Shown piece by piece: positions 12,240 to 24,679 of a stretch of DNA of 64,000 nucleotides. The notes under the pieces are model-generated. The model worked only from the letters and a program-made list of their open reading frames with translations, did not search any database and was not told where the DNA came from. This DNA is from Gnetum montanum (Eukaryota > Streptophyta > Gnetopsida > Gnetales > Gnetaceae): positions 2,573 to 66,572 of the forward strand of contig MNCI01004442.1 of assembly GCA_015680685.1 (NCBI GenBank). The letters run 5' to 3'. A program made the position numbers and the translations under genes. Each line of letters starts with the position of its first letter. Position 1 is the stretch's first letter.

Positions 12240-14130
12240 TCTCGATTAATTTCTAGTTAAGTAACAAATGCCTTAGGATTGTATGCAAAAATACTCAAGT
12301 GGGGAGGAACTATGGTTTGTACAAAAGTTTGTAAACTTTTATATACAAATCTCTAGAATGGTCTTTTAGAAGATTGGTACATCAAAAATGCAGTAATGCT
12401 CCTCAAAAAACATGATAGAAATAACCTTAACAATTATAGGCTCATTATTATCATCCATCTCCTTGCAAAATTAGTAAGCAATATACTTGAGAGCATGCTT
12501 AATAGTTGGGTAGAATTAAACAATATTTAGGCAACATCACTCTACAAAATTAGACAATGTTTGAACAGGTTCACATGTACATTCAGGCAACATTGCTTTA
12601 TTGTGGATGACTTGATTACATTAAGATATTGTATAAATTAAGCTAAAGGATTGTTTAATAAAGTTTATCTTTGCTTTGTAGACTTTTCCAAAGCTTATGA
12701 CTTTATTATTTAGTATAAATTATGGAGACTACTGAAGGATATTAATATTCTTAAACAACTTATATATGGTATTCAAAATTTGTGTAGTGGAGTACAAATT
12801 GTGTCCTTAAATAATAACACATAGAAACGTTTTATTCTAAATAGTGATATTGGACTAAAACAAGGATGTCAACTTTCATCCACTTTATCTAGCATCTTCA
12901 TTGATAAATTATAGCAATGGATGTCCTCTATTTCATCGAATTCTATTAAAGTTAGAAGTTTTCATATGAATATTTTAATGTTTGTAGATGTAGTTCCTAT
13001 AGCAAAAGCTGACGTTTAAGTGAAGTTTATACTTCAAATTTTATATGATTTTTGTGTTATCTCAGGAATGGAAGCCAATGATAGCAAAACTAAAATAATG
13101 ATACATGAAGCAATATCTTTTGCATATGAATTTAATCTTTAGTCTAAAAAAATTAAAATTATCTCCATATATAAGGATTTAGGTATCTTGGATTCAAATA
13201 GATAATCGTGGCAAGCTTGTATTACAAGGTGGATTTCAAACAATATCCATGCTTTATATTCATTTGATAGTACATATGCACAAGAACCTATTTAGGCATA
13301 TAGTGTTCGCAAGCAAATGTACAATCAATTTTTTCAACTAGTTCTAGTCTATAATTGTGAAACTTTGAGACCCAATTTACCTTGAGCCTAATGTAAACAT
13401 TTGGAATATATCTAGAAATCATTTTTGTTACAGGAATTTTATGTAAAGGCCCAAACTCCATATGATATTTTATTAGCATAAAATTCACCTCTTCAAGTAT
13501 TTCTACAATTTTATAAAAAGATACTTACTAGGCCTAGGATCTAACTATACACGAAAAAAGGATAGTTCAATGCTAGGGAAATTGGCTTTAATAAAAAGAA
13601 ATATTGAAGATTAAGATTTAAATTCAAGCTTTATGAATATTAAAATAATGATCAAATAGAAGACATTGAAGCACATGTGGAAAAAAAGGAATTTTATTTG
13701 CAGCAAATAGAAGAAGGATCCTTAACAAAAATACCTACTTATTTATCTACTACCATTTATAGATAGAGTAAGATAGTAATAACACATGCTCATGTGGGAT
13801 CTCAATATCTATATATTAAAACAATGAGATATATCAATCTTCAAAGAAAGCAATGCCTTTGCAGATTTTATATATATGTAGTAGTCAAAGGTAAGGAGAA
13901 TATATTTTTAAATTTTCCTTTCTTTAAGGCTCTTATACTTAAATATAGTATTTAGGCAACAACTATGCTACACTTTTTTAAGCTATCATTTTCTTGATGA
14001 GGTGTTTAAGAACCATCATGATCATATTAAAGGCTTGTAATTTCCTTGGCTATCCTATAGATCTTTTATGGTCTCACAAGGACCTAATTAAGCCTTTCCA
14101 TTTTCATACTTTTACATATATCCTATTACT
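12240..14130 (+). pseudogene. LINE reverse transcriptase pseudogene
   Basis: A decayed non-LTR retrotransposon pol. In order along the plus strand: LLEDWYIKNAVMLLKKHD then NNLNNYR (12,370-12,450, finger domain), DFSKAYD (near 12,690), GLKQGCQLSSTLSSIFID (12,850-12,905), LMFVDV in place of the FADD active site (near 12,980), GMEANDSKTKIMI (near 13,065-13,105), then KAQTPYDILLA (near 13,447-13,480). A C-terminal block follows, with a Cys-containing RKQCLCRFY (near 13,845) where LINEs carry their zinc-knuckle-like tail. Several in-frame stops and frame changes are present, and both catalytic aspartates are affected. It is dead. No poly-A tail or target duplication was found. Confidence 0.8.
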
Positions 14131-14479
14131 AATAATTTAAAACTTTAAATTGTATTTCAATTCTTTTAAATTGTGTTTAAATCATTTATATAATTATTAG
14201 AGCTACCAAATTTTGAATTTGTTAATAATCTATTTTTTCCAAAATGCACAATCACTATTATAACATGCATACAATATACCCTAATTTCAAATATGCATGT
14301 AAAAGGAAAAATCATTAAAATTTAGATATTCTTACCCAACACTTGTTAGCATGTGAGTTAATTCATTCAAGTAGCATGCGTTGTTATAGTTTTGTACTAG
14401 GATTTATTATGCTAAAGAAATGAGGATACTGGAGGATCTGAATAAACTTCAGGCTATTGAACATTATCATAATTAAAGA

Positions 14480-15900
14480 TCATTTCTCATTGTGATTTGT
14501 GAACTAAGTATTCGATACAATTTCAAGACACAATTATGATAGTTTTCTAAATGCGTATACTGGCTATAATTAAATTCAAATCATACTAAAATACCAATCA
14601 AAGATAACTTTCATAAGTTCCTAGGGAACCTTTACATATAAAAAGTTGTCCTTTGACCTTTCTAATGTTCCTATAACTTTTCAATGCTTAGTCCTAAGCA
14701 TTGTTCAATAGAAGATTACTAGTGGTGTGGAAGTCTTCATGGATGACTTTTCACCTATGGTACTAATTTTGAGCAAGCATTGGAACATTTTAAGTAGGTA
14801 TTAAAATGATGTGTTGAAATGGACCTGTGGCTCAACTGGCAAAAGAGACACTTAATGATCCAAGATGACATTGTTTTAGGCCATAGGATTTTAGGAAAAG
14901 GAATTTAGGTGAATCCTAAAAAGTAAGGTTCATCCAAGGAATAACTAGACAACCTCAAACTATCAAAGACAAGAGATTATTTCTTGATCATATTATTTAC
15001 TATAGGTGTTTCACTGAAAATTTTTCTAAAATCACCAAGCCACTACTAAAGCTCACCAAGAAAGATGCAATCCTTAAATGGACCAAGGAATACAAATACA
15101 CATTTCAACACTTGAAGTAGAAGCTTGTAGAGACTCAAATTCTATGTGCTCCGAATTGATACAAACCTTTTCATATCATGATAGATGCATCGAACTATGC
15201 CTTGGAGATAGTGCTTAAACAAATAGATTATCAAAAACATCCATATTATATCCATTGTACAAGTAGGAGCATTGTGGCTTCCATGTCCAATGAGAAATCC
15301 TATATTATAGTTTCCATTGATTACTGTACCAAAGAGGTTGAAGTTGCAACCATATCTTATTATACATCTACCACTATAACCTGATTTTTTCAACAATAGG
15401 TGGTAAATAGGTTTTGTGCACCTACAGCACTAATTTTGTATAATGGAATACATTTCATAGGTTCTACTTTTTGTAAGTTAATGTAATTTTTGGGGGTGCA
15501 ACATAAACTCACAACATCCTAACACACCCCAAGCCAACAATTACGTAGAGGTCACTAATAGAGAGATCACTAGAATTCTAACATGTAGCATCCCTAGATA
15601 TAGGGAATATTGGAGCTCCAAAATTAGTTATGCCCTTTGGGCATATCACTAAACATGAAAACTTTCTATAGGCTAGTCTCTTTATGAATTAGTGTATGGA
15701 AAGTTACCTAAATTTCCAATTCAAATTGAACTTTATACACTCACAACTGCCTATAAAATTAACATAGATATTAACTTAGCATAAAAAGAATGACTCATGA
15801 CAGTTATGTGCTAGATGAAAATTAAAGACTAGCACTAATGATGAATAAAGTGCACAAGGCACATTCTAACCAGCAAACAATGTTCTCTATTAGAATCCAA
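14480..15900 (+). pseudogene. Ty3/gypsy pol remnant (RT, RNase H, integrase)
   Basis: Decayed pol of an LTR retrotransposon. Visible in order: FLNAYTGYN and GTFTYKKLSFDLSNVPITFQ (RT), VFMDDFS (the RT active site, Asp pair intact, near 14,740), ITKPLLKLTKKDA (connection, near 15,040) and MIDASNYALEIVLKQ (start of RNase H, near 15,180). It then jumps to IIVSIDYCTKEVEVATI (integrase, near 15,305), so the rest of RNase H and the integrase N-terminus are deleted. Further on come LILYNGIHFIGS (usual Asp replaced by Tyr), VEVTNREITRI (near 15,550), YALWAYHT (near 15,630) and ELVYGKLPKFPIQIEL (near 15,690). Stops are frequent. The VFMDDFS type is common in Athila/Tat-like gypsy elements. It is on the same strand as, and 2.2 kb upstream of, ORF2 copy 1, and may be the pol of that element. 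Confidence 0.8.
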
Positions 15901-18093
15901 TGCATGTGCTACAATGAACTAAGTTTCAAATATTATGGGAAGGACCTTACATCATTTACTCAACTTTTTCTTCCAAGGCTATGATGAGTTATCACCCAAC
16001 AATCCCTCAAGAACACATGCTAGCTAGCATCTAGGAACTCAAACATTTATGCACTCCCAAATAACTAGACACAACACTAACACCTTTAATCAAGAACAAG
16101 CATGCTACATTTTTTGAATCTTCTCCTTCCAACTTCGTCATTGGGCAGATATCCACCTATTATAAAATCTTGACAAGGATAAATGATTTTCCTTCTTTTT
16201 CTTGTACATGTTCTTTATATGGTTTTCATTTTTAAATATTTTATGGATTATTTTTATTTTTTTTCCTTTTTCTTTGTTATTCTATTAATATTTGTATTCA
16301 GTATTATTTGAAATTTTTGATTTTTTCAACTGCTACTATGAATTTTGCAAAACTGCTAAATGAAGCTATCAAAGTTATGATTGATTAACAAAAGATCAAT
16401 TTTGTCCTATAATTATATTCCCTACTAATGATTTATCAATTTTCCAATTATATCAAGCTGTGAGCTCATGGCATCCATCCATTCTATCTATTCCATGTGC
16501 AAACTACACCATGGGATCATGAAGGACCTTTTACATTGAAACTAAAAGTAACATATGATCTTATTATCCAACAAACTGGAAAAGGACCAAGAGGGAAATA
16601 AAAAGGATGTCACCTCAAGGGAACTTTGTATGTTCTCTTCTCTACTTTCTTCTTGAGTTCTATGATTCTTCATTGATATATCATCCATCTGAATGTCAAC
16701 CATGAAAAGGAAGCATGTCTTTGCATGGTGTGGTTCTCCTAAAAAACACATATATACAATAATGAAAATTCAAAGTACATCCCTTAGACAATCTCATGGG
16801 CTACAAGCACTCATTATGGGGTTAAAAATACATGTTTCCCATGCTTGAACGCACCCTTCTAACTAACGTCCTACGTACTTCCATCTTTTATTTTCTTCTT
16901 CTCTTGAAGTAATCATTGATCTTTGTACTTGTTAAGTGTGCTTTATGGTAGCAAGAGGAGAAATATGTTAATTCAAGATCACTCTAATTAGAATGGACTT
17001 GCTCTAGACTTGAAATAGACCAATATTGAATCATCTTAATCATAGATTTCAGCAAAGATCCAGTGTGACTAGCATACAAATTTTCCATTTTAAATTCTCT
17101 ATCTACCATTCACTCACTCCACTTTCTATCATCCCACTATTTCATACCATGGAGAATTGATAGTTTTGTTTTCTAGTTTTCATAATCCTAAGACAATTCC
17201 TCATATGGGTATGGAATTTGACTTAAAATAACCATTTATCATCCTCGGTGCCTACAAAATCCTTGTCATGAGCTTATGCAAGGGTATATTAGGAATAAGC
17301 CTACTTTGAGCAGGATCTACTTACATCTATTTTGGTTTACCTTAACTTAAATTCCCTAATGATAGGCCAATTACATACTCGATCATCTCAATAGCTTAAA
17401 AAAGTTAGCTTTTGCTCTATTTTGGCATCAGAAACATCATTCAACAACTCATTCCCTTTGCTCAAATTTCTTCAATATCTTGAATCATTTCATTGATTTC
17501 TTTTGTTGCTATGATTCTCTAACTTTTTTTCTTCCCTTTGGCTCTTGTTCCAACACCAAACTCATCCAAAATTCCTGAATATACTAGGAAGAGTCGATGC
17601 AGCCTTGTCAACACATTACAAAATACCTATATATATGCATGACACTTAGATCATTTTTCACTATTGCTTTTAAATGCTAGAGGAATCTTTGTAATTTTCT
17701 AGAGCTTAAGAGCCTTCCAAGCACCATGACTTCTAAACCACTTATCCAATTTCACTTGTTCTTTGAACCTTAAACTACTATAGGTACACTTGACATTGTG
17801 GGGGCACTAAATACTAGGTTTTTAGAAAAAAATTTGGAAAATTTCCTAACTCCCCATGAATAAGATATTAAAATAATATTGAATTAATGATCAAAAAAGA
17901 TAATATCATCAATCAACCTCTTTTATAATATGAATAAAATAATATCCTAAGCCTATGATCACTAAATAAGGACTTAACAAAGAAATCCCAATGTCTAACT
18001 AATAAACATAACTCGATTAAACAAGAAAGGTACCCCAAAGAAATAAAGATAATGTTTAAAGAAACTAATCCTAGGTTATGTTTGTGATTTTAG
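15901..18093. other. Spacer between gypsy pol and ORF2
   Basis: No protein family was recognised. The last bases, TTTGTGATTTTAG directly before the ATG at 18,094, look like a plant 3' splice site with a T-rich tract. If pol and ORF2 belong to one element, this is where the intron removed to express ORF2 would end. Confidence 0.4.
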
Positions 18094-20778
18094 ATGGCAC
18101 CCAAGAGAGGAATATAGGTAGGAGAACCATTGCAACCCAAGGAGAAGCAAGCACAAGGAGGAAGGGGCAAATGAAAATAGTAACAACAATAATGCTAGGA
18201 ATAAGTAGCTGAAACTACTCAAGCTATTGGGCCCCTATGGGAGAAGCCTAAAATGGAATTTATTAGATAGATCCTTATAGTAAAATTAGGATAATCCAAG
18301 TAGGATGAAGGTTCAAGGCCAAGAGTTAATCTAGAGGTGATACCTATAGAAGCATTCCTGGACAAGGTTCAAACTAAGGATATTTAGAGCTCCATCCTCT
18401 AAGAGCTCAACTTTAGACCATTCCTAGAGCTTACACCAAAAGAGATTCAAAGATAACTTCAAGGGTCTTCACTATGGTCCATGAAGGAAACCTACCTCTT
18501 TTGGAATAATAAAAAAGGAGATGCCTTATTTAAAATAAAGGACATCATCATTTCCTACTTAGTTGAAGCCATAGCAAAAGCTCTTGGATTATCCAACACA
18601 AGGATAGAGTTGGCAGAGATATCTACTCAAGTGAACCTAGAGGCCAAAAAGAAATGGGTTCAATGATGCTATTAAGTGAACTGTAAGGAGTACAATGTCC
18701 TCACTAAGGTTAAGAAAGCATATTTAAGATTGTGGCCTATCACCTCAATCCAATGGTAAGACCAAGTAAGGTTATAGCCTTCTTGGCTAGGGCATGCGTG
18801 GCTCTAAGTGGAAAATTTCTAGTCAATCTATCGTAACTTATTTTCCTTGAAATCAAAAACAAGCTTCAGGAAAATGAGAAAGGTAAGAAGATACTCTTCT
18901 TTCCATGCCTCATCATAAAACTCTACAAGGGGAAGGGGGGTATAGCCTATTACTTAATGTAATCCATAGAACTTCTACCACATCCTACCAAGAGATGTTG
19001 AAAGATAAAACCATTGCCAAGCTTTAAGAAGAAGAACAACCATCATCACCATCACCTACAACACCAAAGACAATACAAGAAATGTTGGTAGTTACAGAAC
19101 GACTAAGGAAGCTTAAAGAGTAGTATCTACAAAAGCAGTAAGCCTCCAAAGGTGGTCAAAAATTTTTAGTCTACCATCTAGCCATGAGCCACCTAAATGA
19201 GATCACAAGAATCATGAAATGACTAGATAGTGAAATGACATCATTGTTCTTAACATAAATGAAACAAGCACATGTCCAAACCAATACTAGTGCTAGAGAA
19301 GTTACTATGTCTATCCCATGATAAGCATTTCCCAAAATCATTGGAAACATAGTAGCCTTCTCTATCAATGCTAGAAGAAGGTGAAGGAGTGACGGTCCTA
19401 GTCATGTCACTTAAGAATTAAAAGATAATAGAAGAGGTGGTGGTAGAACACAATGGTAAAGGTCTAAATGCTCTTTTTCCCCAATTCTTTTGTTATGTCA
19501 AATGTACAAGAATCTACAAGTGCAAGGAGCAAAAGAATGAGACTTGCCTAACACGAGGAAGTGTTGAAATGACTGGTGGGAATAAGGCAATCACTTCTAG
19601 AGATCTTTGATCTCCCAGAAGATATAGTAGCAACCTAGTCATAGCTAATGGAGATGAGGAGTAAGTTATTAATTTCCAATGCACAACCTGAGGAGGCCAC
19701 AACTTGCAATTGATGGTTGGTCACCAAGGTTTCTGAACTTAGAGCTAGTCTCTTAGATCCTGTCATTCTCAGACTAAGACTCATATGACATGAAGCTTTC
19801 CAATACCTTTAGAAAAAATACTAAAATGCCAAGAATGTAAAGGATATGGTAATCTTTGAGACATCACTATCAGAAGTACTGGTTAATAATACTAACCATG
19901 ACCTCTCATATGTTCACAAGAAAAACCTAGTGATAACCAATCATAACCACTACCTACGAAATGTTGAGTAATATAAGAATCAAATGGTGGAATACATTCA
20001 TGAGGAGCAAGAACAAATTAACATGGTGAACTTGGATCTAATGAGGCTAGCTACAGAAAATAGAAATCTCTCAATTGAAGAGGTTTGGACCCTTCCCAAA
20101 TACTGTTATTGAGATTTCCACCTAGAAGAATAAAGCCTTGAAGCATGAATGAATCAAAAACCACTACAGAAACTAGGTTAGGATGTATAAAGAGGTTAAC
20201 AAAAAGTAAATCAATTTAGCTAAGGCAAAGGTGAATGAGACCATCCAATAACTCCAATAAATAGGTAATGCATGAAAACCCATATTTGATGGGCTTAACA
20301 CATATAATCAAGAAGTGATCCATCTGAAGGACTTGTAAATTGAAGAAATGATTGAATACATGAAACTTGCTAACCTCTAATGTGTAAACTAGGCAATGCT
20401 GATGGTAGCAAGGCCAATGTTAGAACTAGTTAAGAAGGTTTCCAACTCGTACCTTCTTTATGAGGTAGAGTTCAAGCTCTGCAAGGAGACAAAACAAATG
20501 TTGAAAGTGGTCAATGTAGAGCTTGAAGTTCTCGAGAAAATTCACTTATCAACATGCTGTTGTTGAGAACATGACCAAGAGAATAAGTAACTACCAAGAG
20601 CTAAAAAACCTTACTTGTATTTTCAACATTGAACATAAATAATTCCTAGCTTGGTTGTTTAACATAAAGGAGATGTTCCTATCACTATAGCACTTGTGGG
20701 ATTTTCTAGCATCGTTAAATCTAGGTTAAGTAGCTTGAACTATTCATGACCCACACAACAACAATGAGAAAAGGAAGG
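18094..20778 (+). pseudogene. Retroelement ORF2 (copy 1), 5' part, interrupted
   Basis: A long decayed reading frame starting MAPKRG, on the plus strand. It matches the second ORF of the elements at 45.3-48.6 kb and 57.7-60.5 kb. Shared blocks are an SLW...FWNNKKGDALFKIK segment, then IISYLVEAIAKALGL and ISTQ (intact between 18,481 and 18,666), then LARACVALSGKFLVNLS with FFPCLIIKLYKGKGG (18,790-18,940), a long charged coiled-coil-like stretch, and finally FLAWLFNIKEMFLSL with TIHDPHNNNEKRK at 20,650-20,778. The FPCLI block resembles the 'putative plant transposon protein' domain seen in plant retroelements, by eye only. Many stops and frameshifts are present. The frame is cut at 20,778 by an LTR element and resumes at 27,443. 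Confidence 0.75.
20774..20778. other. Target-site duplication, left (GAAGG)
   Basis: Five bases before the left LTR. The right flank at 27,438-27,442 reads AAAGG, a single difference, as expected for an old insertion. Confidence 0.75.
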
Positions 20779-22000
20779 TGAGGATTGTAGAACTTAGAAG
20801 GGGGGATGAATAATTTTCCTCAATAAAAAATTCTTGGACACAAAGCACACACTAATTTTTATGTGGTTTCCCAATGTGGGTACATCCACACTTAGAGGCT
20901 AGAATCCTTACAAACCTCATAACATTGTTTCTCTCAAAAGCGATTTGAAGAATACCACACTCTATACAGCTCTAAGCTTCACTCTGGAGTGATTCATTAC
21001 TACAAATCCACTTAACACCACAAGGTCCTAACAAGCTTAGAATGTGGTTTCCAAGATCCCACAACCTTTATAAATTGAGCTCTACTTTAGAGTGTTGTGA
21101 CGTTGCACCAACCACTCAACCCAACTAGGTCCTAAAAAGATCAATGATGATGTCTTCTTGTAAAAAGCACATCAAACCTAGTGGTGCAACAAGAAGAGAA
21201 ACAAAAATTATAAGCAAGGTATCCAACTAATTTCTTGGTCCTTATACTTTTAGGTACAAAAAAATCACTATAATAGTACCAAAGATGGTACAATAAAGTA
21301 CATAAATACAATAGAATAATGTTCATAGTGGTTGCTTGATGTTGACACTTACTTATACATAAATTTGCACATTTCCCAAGAGAATGAAGCCTTCTTATAT
21401 CCTTGAAGTTTTTGAAATCACCTTGCAATCCATGTAATGGCTATCTAACAAGTTGTGGATACATCTTTTTCAAGATTCAGACATCTCATTGTAATAAACT
21501 CCAATATAGGGGAGATGTCTCTTCTTCATGGGAAACATCTCTGAGGAGACATCTTCTTTTGAAGGGATACATCTCCTATTTCTAGGAGATGTCTTCTTCT
21601 AGGCATTGTTCATTTTGACTAAGATGTCTTCTTCATTAGGGAGACATCTTCTCTTGATAGGAGAAATATTCTCTACATTTGAACTCTTCTTCCCAAAGCT
21701 TCCTTTCATTGATTTCACTTCTTCTTAACCCTTGGAGCATCTTGATTTCACTGTAGTCTTCTTCTTTTCCCTTATGCCCACTTTTTAAATGAAGCCCTTG
21801 TCCAAGCACTCTTGAGTTCCTATAGTTCTTACTTTAACATATTTTAACTCTCATTCCTTAAGTATTTATTCATGTTCGACATGTCCTTCTTATCTCCACT
21901 TTAAGCTCTTATTCATGTTCTTATCCTACAAACATAACAACCAAACAAATATCCTTGTTATCCATTTTCCCTAAGGTTTTAACATACCAAAAGGTCAACA
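20779..22000 (-). repeat. 3' LTR of the nested element
   Basis: It is 1,222 bp and begins, on the plus strand, TGAGGATTGTAGAACTTAG, ending AAAAGGTCAACA. It aligns end to end with 26,307-27,437, with visible substitutions and small indels (about 90 bp longer). The stretch at 21,435-21,665 is packed with AGATGTCT / AGACATCT motifs in both orientations. Confidence 0.9.
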
Positions 22001-22020
22001 ATCTCCTCCTTCTTGGTGAT
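22001..22020 (-). other. Polypurine tract of the nested element
   Basis: On the minus strand ATCACCAAGAAGGAGGAGAT lies immediately before the 3' LTR start (TGTTGAC). This is the expected place and composition for plus-strand priming. Confidence 0.75.
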
Positions 22021-24060
22021 GTCCAAAACTAAAGAAAATTAATGAGATGAAAAACCAATAATATTAAAAAATTAAGACATATAAATTCCTATGGAAACCA
22101 AGGATTATGATAAAAGCTCTAAGATTCAAGGTAGTTCAAATTGTAAGGGAAATGATAAAATTGAATATGATGATATATAAAAGTAAAACCTATCTCTATG
22201 AAGTGTACCACATAGAGATAACCAAAAAGAAAACCATTAATCTATATCATTAACCATACTCACCTATCCATACAATTATTCATACAATGTTTGCATCATA
22301 CACAAAATCACATATGTGAAAATCTTCCAAATTTCTCCCCATTTTTTAACATCAGCAAAAATGATGAAGAGAATACCAAAGGAGCCTAACCACCAGCCTT
22401 AGTCACATCATTAGACTTTGACTCAACCTCTACTCTAGAAGGTCAAAAATTCTCCTCCTCATCATCATCACTGGTAGTGCTAAAGCTAGTCAAATATTCC
22501 TCATCATTATTTGAAGATACTATTTGTTGAATAGGGGCCCTCTAGGGATGAAGCTTCACTTAGAATTGAAATGAAGTTGGTGCATCAAGCTGAGTTGGAG
22601 CCTACTGCAAAGATGAGAAAGCTTCCTTCATGTGATAAGTAACATTAGCAACTCCCCATTAGGATGTGGTCCCAAAGATACTATCCATGGCCTGTTGCTC
22701 AAAGGATTTGGGAGCATCACCTAAAGGTGAAACACGATGCTCAAGCTACATGGGAACATGAGGCTCCCCCTAGAAATGAGTCAATGGTGCATTAGGCTCA
22801 ATATTGAACTCCATCCATGAGTCATATTCATGGGAAGGTCCAGCTACTACAAAGTACCTTGGTGGATTAGGAATTTCCTCCTCATTATCAAAACATCAGA
22901 GCTGTAGTGACCTCCTTAAGCTACTACTCATCTAAAGGAAGAGGACACCTACAACATCCATTATCTTAGGTAAGTAAGAGAGGTTCCTACCAATCATCCT
23001 CATGGTGTGAGAAAATAGTTGAAGTAGCTTCTTTAGGGATGATTTGATCTGTGCTCCAGTAGATTTGGACCTACCCAATTAAGTAGAGGCCCTGGAGGAT
23101 GATGTTGCCTTCTTCTTTTTTTCTGATGAAGGTGGCCTAATGCTTGGTCCTATTACATTTACATGAGAAAGGATCCTCTTCTTAACATACTTTTTGAGGC
23201 TCCTCTTGCCATTGAATAAAGGCATCAATAGAATAGGTACATCCCTCTAATGTATCAACAAACTTATGAAATAGGGGTGCCCAAGGATTCTCTCCTTGGC
23301 ATTCAAACTTAGCATGTCCTAGCAAAGAGTATGTTCTAAATCTAGTGATTTTCTTGTGAGAAGGTAGTAAAGCATAATAGCTTGGGGTAACATTAGAGAG
23401 CTATAGTTTTACCCTTTTATGATAATGTTATGTAACATGATAAGGAACAAAGTGGATGCATTAGGAGACATCATGCTCCTATGAATACAACCTCTATTAA
23501 AAGACATGGTTTCTCCAAACAAGGCATCACAAAACCCATCATGACTCATGAGAATTATACCATTTGTATAAATATCATTCATAGTGTCAATGGTCACATA
23601 GAAAACATCAACACTCGAAATCCCAAGAAGTTCATTCACAACTTACAAAGATACCTCAATGACAAAACCCCCAACCAATGATGTGAATGCCCCAACAACA
23701 ACATTGAAAATCACAATATTAGAAATAGAAAATTAATTGCAATAAAGGCACCTGAATTCAACACTGAAAATACTCCATCAAAGACAAGGAGTACTGAAAG
23801 ATTATGTTCATATTTTGAGTTAACTCAAACCTGAGCTAGGCACTAGAGCTTTTAAATTGGCATATGTAGGAGCTTAGTGTGTTGTTTCAACTCACTCTTA
23901 ATCTCTTCTTAGGTGATTCCTTGGGCATTCCTATCTTCTTGTGATCCATAGCCATTGAAATCATTGCTACTGATGGATCCTTGGTTGTCTCTATGTGGTC
24001 ATCTTTGAGGAACAAGATAAATGAATGAGGGTTTTCACTTTTATAGCAACACCAAACGAG
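22021..24060 (-). other. Unassigned internal region of the nested element
   Basis: This is where a copia element should carry integrase to RNase H, but none of their motifs is visible on either strand. Broken minus-strand frames include a stretch near 23,220-23,345 whose translation contains LLGHAKFECQGENPWAPLFH followed by a TYSIDAFIQW block. It looks like a former protein but matches no family I know. Open frames of 66-76 codons overlap on both strands near 23,409-23,681; I cannot tell which, if either, was real. It may be captured host sequence. Confidence 0.4.
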
Positions 24061-24292
24061 GACTTCTGATGAGAAAGAAGACTTCTTTTAGCAGAAGGAG
24101 ATGTCTCCTCCATGTTTAAAATTTTAAGTAGAAATCTTCATTCCATAGTAGACATCTCTATGACACTACAAGAGATGACAGGTAGACATCTCATTTTGGC
24201 AGTAGACATCTTTAGGGAGACATCTCCTCTTTATAGTGGACATCTCCTAGAAGATGTCTTCAAGAAGATATCTCCTTTGAATGAGGCTCAAT
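24061..24292. promoter_or_regulatory. AGACATCT motif cluster inside the element
   Basis: About ten copies of AGACATCTC / GAGATGTCT or one-base variants occur in ~230 bp, in both orientations, some as near-palindromic pairs such as GGAGACATCTCC. The same motif is clustered in both LTRs (21,435-21,665 and 26,895-27,095). Repetition in the LTRs suggests a protein-binding or RNA-hairpin role; that is inference. Confidence 0.5.
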
Positions 24293-24679
24293 AGGATGGG
24301 ATTTGGGAAAGGCTAACAAGGATTATAATCTTAGAAAATATCCATTAAAAGAAAAATTACCTTTTCTTACCTTTCTTGCTAAAGAGAGTGACGGTGCTTA
24401 TAATACAAGAGAATAAGATTATTTTCTTGTGGTTTCTTATTTTGCACAAAATTCTTCTCTCTCCAAGGCTTGATGCCCCCTCAAAAATTTGTTGGAGAGA
24501 GTTTTCTTGTTCCCCTATTCTTTTCTTTTAACTATTCATTCTTTCTTGACCCCCTTTGTTTTTTTAGTAGACTAATTCTTCCTATGATCCTAACAAATTT
24601 CTTTCTCAGTGCATTTTGGTAAGACCAAGGAGTTCTATGGTATGAACAACTATTCTTATGATATAACTTTAAATTACAT

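Noticed and set aside
23409-23681. Overlapping 76- and 66-codon frames on opposite strands
   Set aside because: Neither has a recognisable motif, and they lie inside a retroelement interior. Only noted as unassigned.
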